Below the pieces are notes generated by a model that was given only the letters and a program-made list of their open reading frames with translations, searched no databases and was not told the origin of the DNA. A DNA stretch of 20,066 nt from a bacterium. Lineage in GTDB: Bacteria > Cyanobacteriota > Vampirovibrionia > Obscuribacterales > Obscuribacteraceae. Below, one piece after another: positions 7,514-13,910 of the stretch. The position numbers were made by a program, and so were the translations under genes. Position 1 is the stretch's first letter; every line of letters starts with the position of its first letter. Location of the stretch: contig JAUIJG010000036.1 of assembly GCA_030431355.1 (NCBI GenBank), positions 1 through 20,066 on the forward strand, read 5' to 3'.

Positions 7514-8699
7514 AAGAAAACGACGAGAGGATGACCTGGATTTAGAAGATTATTTGAAGACCCCTTTCCGGGGGTTACCGAATCGCATCCTCATCGGTAT
7601 AGTCATCTCTCTGACCGTTTTCGGATTGATGGCGGTTTTCAGCGCCTCGGCTCCGGAAGCGCTGCACATCAACCATGACGCAACCATGTATCTGCGGAAG
7701 CAGACTATCGCCTGTCTGATTGGACTCTTCGCCATGTACATGGTTAGTAAGTATGATTATCGCAAGTTAAAGAAGTATTCCTGGCCTCTGACCATTGCCT
7801 CTATCTTCCTTCTGGCACTGACATTGGTACCGGGATTTGCCACAACATCATTTGGCTCAAGCCGCTGGTTGCAGATTGGTCCCTTTCAATTTCAGCCTTC
7901 CGAGCTGGCAAAGATCAGTACGATTTTGCTCCTTTCCGCCGGACTCTCCAAGCATTTCTGGTGGCAGAGACAGATGCTTTTTAGAATCACCGCTATCATG
8001 GTCATGGCTGCCATAGTATTGAAGCAGCCGGACCTGGGCAGCACCCTGATGATTATGTCCGGCTTACTTGTGCTGCTTTATGTAAGCGGCACCAACTCCA
8101 TTCTCATATTCTCTTCCCTGGCCATCGGGGCGGTGGCGGTCTGGCAAAAGATTCTACATACCCCCTATCAGATGGCTCGGATAGAGAGTTGGCTCAATCC
8201 CTATGCCCATCCCCAGGCCGAGGGCTGGAATATCATCCAGGCTCAATTCGCCATCGGTTCTGGTGGTTGGTTCGGCTCCGGATTCGGAGGCTCCCTGCAA
8301 AAACTTCATTATCTACCGGTTCAGCATGCCGACTTTATATTTGCCGTCATCGCCGAAGAGCTTGGTTTAGTTGGTTGTCTTTGCATATTGGGCATGTTTA
8401 CCGCCTTTGGATATTATGGTTACAAGACGGCCCGCTCCGCCCAGACTATCTTCGGTAGGTTGCTTGCCATCGCGATTACCACTTCCATATGCATTCAGGC
8501 TCTGGTAAACGTCATGGTGACCACAGGTTTATTGCCCATAACTGGTATCACGCTACCGTTTATAAGTTATGGCGGTAGCTCCCTTGTTGTGACTTTGATG
8601 ATGGTGGGAATTCTACTTTCTGTCTCCCGGGATCGCGCCGAAGAAGATCTGGAAGTAGAAGAGAATTTGGGCCCTAAATTACCAGGCTTCGTGAAATAG
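7443..8699 (+). CDS. ftsW: SEDS-family septal peptidoglycan polymerase
   Basis: Integral membrane glycosyltransferase that polymerises lipid II at the septum with a partner class B penicillin-binding protein. The 418-residue frame shows a basic N-terminal tail of about 45 residues, then about ten hydrophobic segments starting at ILIGIVISLTVFGLMAVFS. SEDS signatures are present: FQPSELAKI, HADFIFAVIAEELGLVG (near 293-309, with the Asp and Glu-Glu residues important for activity) and the C-terminal GLLPITGITLPFISYGGSS. Position between murD and murG favours FtsW over RodA. The start is uncertain within the murD overlap: ATG 7443 has no ribosome binding site, whereas GTG 7458 has AGGA eight bases upstream and GTG 7479 is also possible; none affects the membrane core. 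Confidence 0.93.
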   Translation: MRKEGVSSKILSVQEARKSRRRNERKRREDDLDLEDYLKTPFRGLPNRILIGIVISLTVFGLMAVFSASAPEALHINHDATMYLRKQTIACLIGLFAMYMVSKYDYRKLKKYSWPLTIASIFLLALTLVPGFATTSFGSSRWLQIGPFQFQPSELAKISTILLLSAGLSKHFWWQRQMLFRITAIMVMAAIVLKQPDLGSTLMIMSGLLVLLYVSGTNSILIFSSLAIGAVAVWQKILHTPYQMARIESWLNPYAHPQAEGWNIIQAQFAIGSGGWFGSGFGGSLQKLHYLPVQHADFIFAVIAEELGLVGCLCILGMFTAFGYYGYKTARSAQTIFGRLLAIAITTSICIQALVNVMVTTGLLPITGITLPFISYGGSSLVVTLMMVGILLSVSRDRAEEDLEVEENLGPKLPGFVK

Positions 8700-8787
8700 C
8701 TGAGAAGTTGGCTTTTGTAATTTGTTTTGTTTTCACTGCTATTTCCTCTGAAAACGGAGTGAATACAGAACAAGCCGGGACAGGTAG

Positions 8788-9927
8788 ATGAAAAAACACA
8801 GGATAGTCTTAACTGGTGGTGGCACAGGCGGGCATGTTTATCCTGCACTTGCTGTTTATGAAAAGCTGGTTCTGGAACCCACCGTGGAAGCGATACTTTA
8901 TATCGGTGCCTGTGGTCATCTGGAAGAGAAGTTGTGTGAGGAGAGAGGGATCTCTTTTCGCGGATTGAACGTGGCTGGAATGCCCAGAAAGCCGGGATTG
9001 CGGTTGCTTTATTGGCCGGTTCAGACTCTGAACGCAATAGTGGAAGCGAGGCATATTCTCGGTCGATTTGATCCCAGTGTGGTGCTCGGCACCGGCGGAT
9101 ATGCCAGCGCGGCTCCCCTGGCGGCAGCCTTACATCTCGGTGTTCCCATCGCGGTTCATGAGCCGGACGCGCATCCCGGGCTCGTTAATCGCTTATTCTC
9201 CAGAAGCGCTAGCCTGGTATCCCTGGGAATGGAGGGAGCGCTTTCTCGAATTTCATCCAGGCATGCCAAAATTCTGGTGAATGGAAATCCAATCAGGGCA
9301 AGCTTTCTCTCCGGTCTCTCCCGAGCCGCTGCGCTCTTGGATCTTGGTCTCAGCCCGGAGCGCAAGACAATTACTGTCACCGGCGGCTCCCAGGGAGCTA
9401 AAGCTATTAATGACGTCTTCGGGGCGATAGCGCTACATTTGCTGGATAGTAATCCGGACCTTCAGATCATTCACCAGGCTGGTGGGTTGAATCTGGAAGA
9501 GTACAGGGCGTCTTTGCCGGAATCTTTGCGAGCGAATGAGAGATATCTGTTACAAGACTATTTTTCCGACATGGCAAAAGTTTATGCCGCAAGCGATCTG
9601 GTAGTTTCCCGGGCCGGGGCGATGACCCTTGCCGAACTAACCGCAAGCGGCTTGCCGTCTATTTTCATTCCCTATCCTTACGCGGCCCAGAACCATCAGA
9701 TGCACAACGCTCGTGCCCTGGAGCTGATGGGTGGAGCCAGGGTTCTGCCCCAGGATGAATTGAGTCCTGAAGCGTTACGGGGGATTCTAGAAGAGCTTTT
9801 AGGGGATGATCAGAAGCTGGAGAAAATGGCTGAGGCCATGAAAAGTTTGGGCAAGCCGAACGCGTCTGAGGACCTGTCCGAAGAGATACTTCGGATAAGC
9901 GATTTATATTTGAAGAGAGTTTTTTGA
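8788..9927 (+). CDS. murG: UDP-GlcNAc:undecaprenyl-pyrophosphoryl-MurNAc-pentapeptide transferase
   Basis: GT28-family enzyme on the inner face of the cytoplasmic membrane that turns lipid I into lipid II. The 379-residue protein has the N-terminal glycine-rich loop GGGTGGHVYPALAV (residues 10-23), a second one at GTGGYASAAPL, then VHEPDAHPGLVNR, where other MurG proteins usually have HEQN. It continues with VTGGSQGAKAIND (near 195) and the UDP-GlcNAc binding region VVSRAGAMTLAELTASGLP followed by PYPYAAQNHQMHNA. It follows ftsW after 88 non-coding bases with only a weak AGG upstream of ATG 8788. It completes the lipid II route whose polymerase is encoded just before it. MurC and MurB genes, often next in this block, do not follow here; the plus-strand run stops. 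Confidence 0.96.
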   Translation: MKKHRIVLTGGGTGGHVYPALAVYEKLVLEPTVEAILYIGACGHLEEKLCEERGISFRGLNVAGMPRKPGLRLLYWPVQTLNAIVEARHILGRFDPSVVLGTGGYASAAPLAAALHLGVPIAVHEPDAHPGLVNRLFSRSASLVSLGMEGALSRISSRHAKILVNGNPIRASFLSGLSRAAALLDLGLSPERKTITVTGGSQGAKAINDVFGAIALHLLDSNPDLQIIHQAGGLNLEEYRASLPESLRANERYLLQDYFSDMAKVYAASDLVVSRAGAMTLAELTASGLPSIFIPYPYAAQNHQMHNARALELMGGARVLPQDELSPEALRGILEELLGDDQKLEKMAEAMKSLGKPNASEDLSEEILRISDLYLKRVF

Positions 9928-9984
9928 ATCTTTTGAAATCAGGCGATTTTTTCGCGATCTCAGATTTTTAGTTCCAGGCGATTG

Positions 9985-10245
9985 CTAGACCGCAGGAACT
10001 GTACCTGTTACCGGGTTGGTCACCGCGATGCCGTCGATGGCATTCTGCTGGGGAATCTCAGATGATTTTGCGGATCTGGAACTTTTGGCAAGTTCACTCG
10101 CCTTGGTTTCTATATCTGAGATGATTGATTCAATGTCTGACACTAGTGAGACGGCGTCTTGGTGTTCGCCCTGGTGTCGGCTGACGATCTCTTTCAAGTC
10201 ATTAATTGCTGATTTAATTGAATTATCCATTTTAGGGAAGGACAT
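9985..10245 (-). CDS. Small hypothetical protein with coiled-coil character
   Basis: An 86-residue, soluble, charged protein that I do not recognise. Residues 5-60 look helical, with hydrophobic residues at heptad-like spacing (for example IKSAINDLKEIV, then VSLVSDIESIISDIETKASEL), which suggests a short coiled coil. The C-terminal 25 residues are flexible and Pro/Thr/Val-rich. It lies convergent to murG, 57 bases apart, and alone on its strand. No good ribosome binding site precedes ATG 10245 (AGAGG is about 15 bases away); ATG 10230 is an alternative start. A plus-strand frame over the same bases looks like a shadow, since its product lacks a sensible pattern. Reality of the gene is likely but not certain. 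Confidence 0.5.
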   Translation of the reverse strand: MSFPKMDNSIKSAINDLKEIVSRHQGEHQDAVSLVSDIESIISDIETKASELAKSSRSAKSSEIPQQNAIDGIAVTNPVTGTVPAV

Positions 10246-10605
10246 AATTTGCTGGCCCGCCTCTGCGACTTGCTTACTTCTATGAATTGGTTACCGAGAA
10301 TTGCCTGATGGCCTAATAACAAAAGCCTTAAAGCCTCCAAACGAGTGTAACACAGCGGTAAGAAATTTAAAGTCAAGATCTTACATGAGCTACATTTAAA
10401 GGGGTGCTGAATCCCGTAGCCATGTAGCCTGACGCATATTTGAAGCCTATCGAACTTTTATAAAACTTGTTCATAAAGTATGCAATATGCAAACTTGGAC
10501 GCTCGCTATTCATTTTTGTCGCTTAAATGACCGTCTTTTTTATCAGTGTTCTTTCCATTACTCTGAAATAGCTGGTTAATTGAGACTTTAGAGAGGTCAT
10601 GTTGA
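10246..10605. other. 360-base non-coding stretch between divergent small genes
   Basis: AT-rich DNA with no gene I can support. It should hold promoters for both flanking small genes. A nested stem-loop lies at 10389-10428: GCTACAT pairs with ATGTAGC and GGG with CCC inside, with GTAGCC occurring twice in the right arm. On the minus strand TTGACT near 10370-10375 is followed 18 bases later by TGTTAC, a weak promoter match. Confidence 0.45.
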
Positions 10606-10941
10606 ATGTTCAAGGCGATATCTCAGCTCTTTGAGAAGGGGAAAGAGGTTGATTTGGTTGTTGATTCACCGGAGAGCGACGATGAGATGAAGCGCATGAC
10701 CCAGATGCGCACCCGCATTACACATAATAAGCTCAAAGCGCTCAAAAACCCTGACCAGGATGGGGAAACCCAGAACAGCCAGAATCTGATTACCAGGGCA
10801 AAAAATTCCGAGCTTGGCGAAAGTCATAGAGGTAGTGCTACTTTGCTGAGCGAAGAAGGAAAGCAGTCAATCTCCATTTTGGAGGACTGGCAGAGCCGGA
10901 TCTCTCATCTGCCTGGATTTGATGTGGACCCTCAGTACTGA
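10606..10941 (+). CDS. Small hypothetical charged protein
   Basis: A 111-residue hydrophilic protein, not recognised. No signal peptide, membrane segment or cysteine is present. Residues 1-15 could form an amphipathic helix (MFKAISQLFEKGKEV). Next come an acidic stretch (about 20-28), a basic stretch with RTRITHNKLKALK, a polar middle rich in Asn/Gln/Ser and a C-terminal helix-like segment (SILEDWQSRISHLPG). GAGAGG at 10591-10596 lies nine bases before ATG 10606, a fair ribosome binding site; another ATG at 10599 opens only a 12-codon frame. Coding bias and the ribosome site support a real gene. Its neighbours are other small unknown genes, so context gives no function. Confidence 0.6.
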   Translation: MFKAISQLFEKGKEVDLVVDSPESDDEMKRMTQMRTRITHNKLKALKNPDQDGETQNSQNLITRAKNSELGESHRGSATLLSEEGKQSISILEDWQSRISHLPGFDVDPQY

Positions 10942-11038
10942 AGGCTTAGTATGTACGTAGGAGTAGTTTGGGTCCGGTGACCACTATCCGAAATAGTAAT
11001 TCTCGAAATTTTTCTATCTCAACCCAACTTTCTCCAGG

Positions 11039-11068
11039 CGGAAAGAAAAACGCGCGTTTTTCTTTCCG
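11039..11068. repeat. 30-base perfect palindrome
   Basis: CGGAAAGAAAAACGC is followed directly by its exact reverse complement, 15 plus 15 bases with no spacer. In RNA it would give a hairpin of about 13 pairs with a CGCG loop. The bases after it on the plus strand are A-rich (ATAAAAAAG), so it is not a standard terminator for the gene ending at 10941. Read on the minus strand, a T-run precedes rather than follows it. Confidence 0.8.
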
Positions 11069-11076
11069 ATAAAAAA

Positions 11077-11225
11077 GATGCCCGTTTGAAAGTTTTTTCA
11101 AATCTTCGCTGCCTGAGTCACCACAAGCGGTGGCGGAGATCAGAATAGCTAAACGCTGTTCTCATACGACAAACTTTCAAATTCTCAGAGTCCTGTTTGG
11201 CTCTTTCTAGCCCTTTTGATTTTTG
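11077..11225 (+). ncRNA. Candidate structured RNA with three-helix junction
   Basis: Several pairings nest without conflict. TTTGAAAGTTT (11085-11095) pairs perfectly with AAACTTTCAAA (11171-11181). Inside, ATCTTCGC (11102-11109) pairs with GCGGAGAT (11133-11140, one U-G) and stacks on CACC/GGTG (11119-11122 with 11129-11132). AGAATAGC (11142-11149) pairs with GCTGTTCT (11155-11162, one U-G). A short hairpin GGCT/AGCC at 11199-11212 followed by CTTTTGATTTTT could terminate it on the plus strand. TTTGAAA/TTTCAAA at 11085-11102 is a competing hairpin, which would allow switching. I do not recognise tmRNA, SRP, RNase P or 6S RNA. It may instead be a 3' or 5' untranslated element of the flanking small genes. 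Confidence 0.3.
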
Positions 11226-11367
11226 ATAGGATGGGCGCATCGCTATTTCCCTGGTCAATGCTCGTTGCCAGGATTCGGTGATTTGGCTCAGGTGACTTAA
11301 TTCAAAGGTATAGTAATAGGTATGGGTTTTCTCTCTACTCAGTTGTTTCCATTCGTCGGGTAAGAAT

Positions 11368-11811
11368 TTGTCAGACTACGCCATAACAGTACTTCTAATA
11401 GTTGTTCTTGGAACCGTCGCCGGAATTGTTTGGATGACAGCCTTGCCCAAGCTCAGGAACCGCAGGCTAGCTTTGCTTGGGGACAGCCATAATCGTCTTA
11501 AGACAATTACCGCTGAGTTGCTTGAAAGAGCAAATGATTTGGACCAACAGATAAAGTTTTCAAGTGCTTCAGAAAACGCTGGAGAGCAGGCAAAGCTGAA
11601 GTGTGTGTTTGACGATCTTGTAATTCTTGCCGATACGATTCCGACCATAGACCTTTTAATAGAAGAGAGAAGGATAAGCGAAACAAACAGTATGCTATCC
11701 GCCGCATCAAAGTTGGCAGAGAAAGTGAACGGGTTGATAAAGGATGTCAGCAGATCCGTGGCTGTAGAGCGCTCTAACAAAGACGTTGTCGATGTCGATG
11801 TTATTGATTGA
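11368..11811 (+). CDS. Small membrane-anchored hypothetical protein
   Basis: A 147-residue protein, not recognised. Residues about 5-25 (AITVLLIVVLGTVAGIVWMT) form one membrane-spanning segment, followed by a basic stop (KLRNRR), so the rest probably faces the cytoplasm. Residues 40-135 are mostly helical and charged, with a pattern suited to a coiled coil or helical bundle (ITAELLERANDLDQQIKF, then SKLAEKVNGLIKDVSRSV). The start is TTG 11368: an in-frame TAG lies at 11317-11319 and no ATG or GTG intervenes. The ribosome site is poor (GGGTAAG). The last 11 bases overlap the convergent epimerase gene. No terminator is visible. Confidence 0.6.
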   Translation: MSDYAITVLLIVVLGTVAGIVWMTALPKLRNRRLALLGDSHNRLKTITAELLERANDLDQQIKFSSASENAGEQAKLKCVFDDLVILADTIPTIDLLIEERRISETNSMLSAASKLAEKVNGLIKDVSRSVAVERSNKDVVDVDVID

Positions 11812-12772
11812 TGTTGTTGACCAGAGTCACATATCTTTCATGCAGCCTTTCATTCTCCCTGACCCACAGGCAGAATTTGTGAAAACCTTGAGCCACTGAA
11901 TTAACGGGGGTCCAATCGAGGCTGGATTTGATCTTTTCGTTGTTCGCCACCCAGATGGAAGAATCCCACACGCGGTTTTCCATGCTTCCCCAGCTTGGTT
12001 CGGCTTCTATCTTCAACTCTTTTCTCGCTATGGAAACAATCTCTTCTATGGAAGTTTGGACACCGGTGCCGACGTTGAATACAGCCCCGTGCTCCTCTAA
12101 ATTTGTCTTGCAAACGCTTAAGTAAGCCTCTACCACATCATCAATATAGACATAGTCTCTTGCTATGGAGGGGTCCACCAGGGGAGGCAGTTCACCGGCC
12201 AATCCCTTCTTTATCAGAGTGGGCATCAAGCGTCTTGGATCTTCATAGGGACCATAGACCGAATACAACCTCAGGGTAGGAATTTTGAGGCTGTCCCGGG
12301 AAGCCACATGTCTGCAAGTCATTGTGCCGGCGGCTTTTGTAATGGCGTAATAGCTATTGGGCTCAACCGGTTCATTCTCCTGGGGGGCATGATCATAAAA
12401 ACCATATTCCGAGGAGGAGCCGGTATTGACGAAACAATCAAAACCAACCTTGGCGCATGCTTCCACCAGGTTAATGGTGCTCCTGAGATTCGTATCCACT
12501 ATCTCATTCCAGTCGGTCTGCCAGGAATAGGCCCCTGAAACCGCCAGGTGAAATATGAGCTCCGGTTTGAAGAATGATACTGTATTTGATACCTGGTTGT
12601 AATCGAGCATGTCCAGGCGAACTGTTTCAAACTCGTCGATCAAGTCATCCAGGCGCCAGGTGTCTGATTGGTTTCTAAGGAGTAAACAGACTTTGTGGCC
12701 GTCTTTGAGCATTCGTCGCGCCAGATTGGCGCCGACAAAACCGGATGCACCTGTGATTAGAACTCGCTTCAT
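11801..12772 (-). CDS. NAD-dependent nucleotide-sugar epimerase/dehydratase (extended SDR)
   Basis: A 323-residue extended short-chain dehydrogenase. The NAD-binding loop is GASGFVG (residues 8-14). Asp54 in RLDMLD, HLAVSG, TGSSSEYG (117-124) and the catalytic pair Tyr142/Lys146 in YYAITK are all in place. RLYSVYGPYEDPRRLMPTLI and RDYVYIDDVVEAY are standard for the UDP-glucose 4-epimerase / GDP-mannose dehydratase / CDP-sugar group. It acts on an NDP-sugar in the cytoplasm, but substrate and product cannot be fixed from sequence. It is the last gene of the minus-strand glycan cluster, 143 bases after the sulfotransferase-like gene, with a strong terminator between them, so it may have its own promoter. 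No ribosome binding site is evident before ATG 12772. Its 3' end overlaps the convergent small gene by 11 bases. Confidence 0.9.
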   Translation of the reverse strand: MKRVLITGASGFVGANLARRMLKDGHKVCLLLRNQSDTWRLDDLIDEFETVRLDMLDYNQVSNTVSFFKPELIFHLAVSGAYSWQTDWNEIVDTNLRSTINLVEACAKVGFDCFVNTGSSSEYGFYDHAPQENEPVEPNSYYAITKAAGTMTCRHVASRDSLKIPTLRLYSVYGPYEDPRRLMPTLIKKGLAGELPPLVDPSIARDYVYIDDVVEAYLSVCKTNLEEHGAVFNVGTGVQTSIEEIVSIARKELKIEAEPSWGSMENRVWDSSIWVANNEKIKSSLDWTPVNSVAQGFHKFCLWVRENERLHERYVTLVNNINQ

Positions 12773-12844
12773 TTATTGATTTTTGGCCTGCGTTTTCAAA
12801 CCCCTGAGCTTGAATAGCAAAGCTGGTGAGTTTGATTGTAGTTG

Positions 12845-12886
12845 AGAAAAAGAGGGTACCGACAGACTTAAAGTTGATCGGTACCC
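12845..12886 (-). terminator. Rho-independent terminator after the sulfotransferase-like gene
   Basis: On the minus strand GGGTACCGA pairs perfectly with TCGGTACCC across a 15-base loop, followed by TCTTTTTCTC. It begins about 30 bases after the stop of the sulfotransferase-like gene and should end the transcription unit that starts at the split transketolase or earlier. Confidence 0.75.
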
Positions 12887-12915
12887 CCCTCATGGCATTT
12901 TTATTGGCTTGGAGC

Positions 12916-13866
12916 TTACTTGGCTGCCAGAGCCTTACCTTTCAGAATCTCGGTGTATTTGTACACTTCAAGATACTGCCAGGTTCTCAGTTCGATCTCC
13001 ATTTTCTCCTCATCGGAGAGCTCATTTGCTGTGGCAATGTTTGCTTCCGGTGTGGCTTTACGGATGGTGCCCCAGGGATAGACTTCTTTCAGCTCTTCTC
13101 CATTCCAGGAAGGCTGTTTTAGAGAATCTACTCCGGTTTCAAGACCCATTTTCTCCAGCATAGGTGCCAGGGCTTTGCTGGCATCAGCCATCACATCTTC
13201 TGCTCTGACGATGTGGAATCTGTCCGGGAACATCTTCTGGAAAAGAAGGGCGTAATGCTGGTTGGTTGTCCATCCGAACATGTAGTCTTTCAGAGACATA
13301 GGAACCGGTCTCTTCTTGGTGTCGGCGTAAGCGGACCACGGGTTTCTAACCACATGCAGGAAGTGAGCGTTAGGCATCTCGGTGAGAATTTTGTCTGCAT
13401 CAACTACGAGCACAGGGCTGTAACCGAAATAGAATTTCTCTTTACCGGTGTTATTGTAGTCTTTCCAGGCGTCAAAGGTAGCGCGGAAGAAGGCTTCCAC
13501 ATTGTTGGCGCTAGAACGACCGCTCTTCTCAATGTATTTCTGGTAGATTTCGCAACGCTCATCATCACAGAAGTCGAAGGGCATGTGGCGGAATTTGCTC
13601 ACCTTAGGGGTGCGGGAGCGAATTTTGCCTTCTTCATCGATGATCGCTTTGTAGTCCTGATAAGGAGTTGCGTCGAGGGCGAATACCGGCCAGCGGTACT
13701 TAACCGGGAAAAGGCTGGACATTTGATCATTGACCATCCTTGTGCCGATTTGCGACTCGAAAGGATAGACAAACAATTCCGGATGTCCATCCAGAAAGCG
13801 ATGGGTTGTGTTGCCACCATTTTCATACATGGCACCCAGCATCAGTAGTTTAAAGTTGTTACTCAT
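12916..13866 (-). CDS. Sulfotransferase-like protein
   Basis: A 316-residue cytoplasmic protein with the layout of PAPS-dependent sulfotransferases. GGNTTHRFLDGHPELFVYPFE (17-37) occupies the place of the 5'-phosphosulfate loop, though the usual Lys/Arg-Ser-Gly-Thr is altered to GGNTT. HFLHVVRNPWSAYADTKKR (168-186) matches the 3'-phosphate motif, with Arg174 and Ser178. MFPDRFHIVRAEDVMADAS is the usual following segment. The likely reaction is sulfation of a sugar hydroxyl, in line with the surrounding glycan genes; the acceptor is unknown. The start is ATG 13866, with GGAGAG nine bases upstream; a longer frame to 14004 runs into the preceding gene and has no family match. It follows the DUF4915 gene by 44 bases and is closed by the terminator at 12845-12886. 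Confidence 0.78.
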   Translation of the reverse strand: MSNNFKLLMLGAMYENGGNTTHRFLDGHPELFVYPFESQIGTRMVNDQMSSLFPVKYRWPVFALDATPYQDYKAIIDEEGKIRSRTPKVSKFRHMPFDFCDDERCEIYQKYIEKSGRSSANNVEAFFRATFDAWKDYNNTGKEKFYFGYSPVLVVDADKILTEMPNAHFLHVVRNPWSAYADTKKRPVPMSLKDYMFGWTTNQHYALLFQKMFPDRFHIVRAEDVMADASKALAPMLEKMGLETGVDSLKQPSWNGEELKEVYPWGTIRKATPEANIATANELSDEEKMEIELRTWQYLEVYKYTEILKGKALAAK

Positions 13867-13910
13867 CGATTTTTCTCTCCGTCTTTTTCGATTGTGTGAG
13901 TTGCATAAAC

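Larger units (their letters stand above)
10942..11367. other. 426-base non-coding stretch rich in inverted repeats
   Basis: No gene of useful length is seen on either strand. The stretch is dense in dyads: GGTC/GACC at 10971-10982, ACTAT/ATAGT at 10983-10997, the 30-base palindrome at 11039-11068, TTTGAAA/TTTCAAA at 11085-11102 and the branched set described in the RNA entry. Near its end a 13-codon frame, MGFLSTQLFPFVG at 11322-11363, stops four bases before the TTG start of the next gene and might be a leader peptide. A TATAGT lies at 11310-11315. Confidence 0.5.

Noticed and set aside
9940..9983. Direct repeat CAGGCGATT twice and a GCGA/TCGC hairpin after murG
   Set aside because: Too short and weak to call a terminator or repeat family.
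10016..10285. Plus-strand frame opposite the small minus-strand gene
   Set aside because: The minus-strand product has coiled-coil periodicity and a balanced composition; this frame is Ser/Leu/Cys-rich without pattern.
11111..11140. Faint resemblance of CCTGAG...ACCACAAG...GTGGCG to part of enterobacterial 6S RNA
   Set aside because: The rod shape and central bulge of 6S RNA cannot be formed by the flanking sequence as I read it, so the likeness may be chance.
13213..13848. 211-residue plus-strand frame opposite the sulfotransferase-like gene
   Set aside because: Long but antisense to a gene with family motifs; its product looks like reverse-frame noise.
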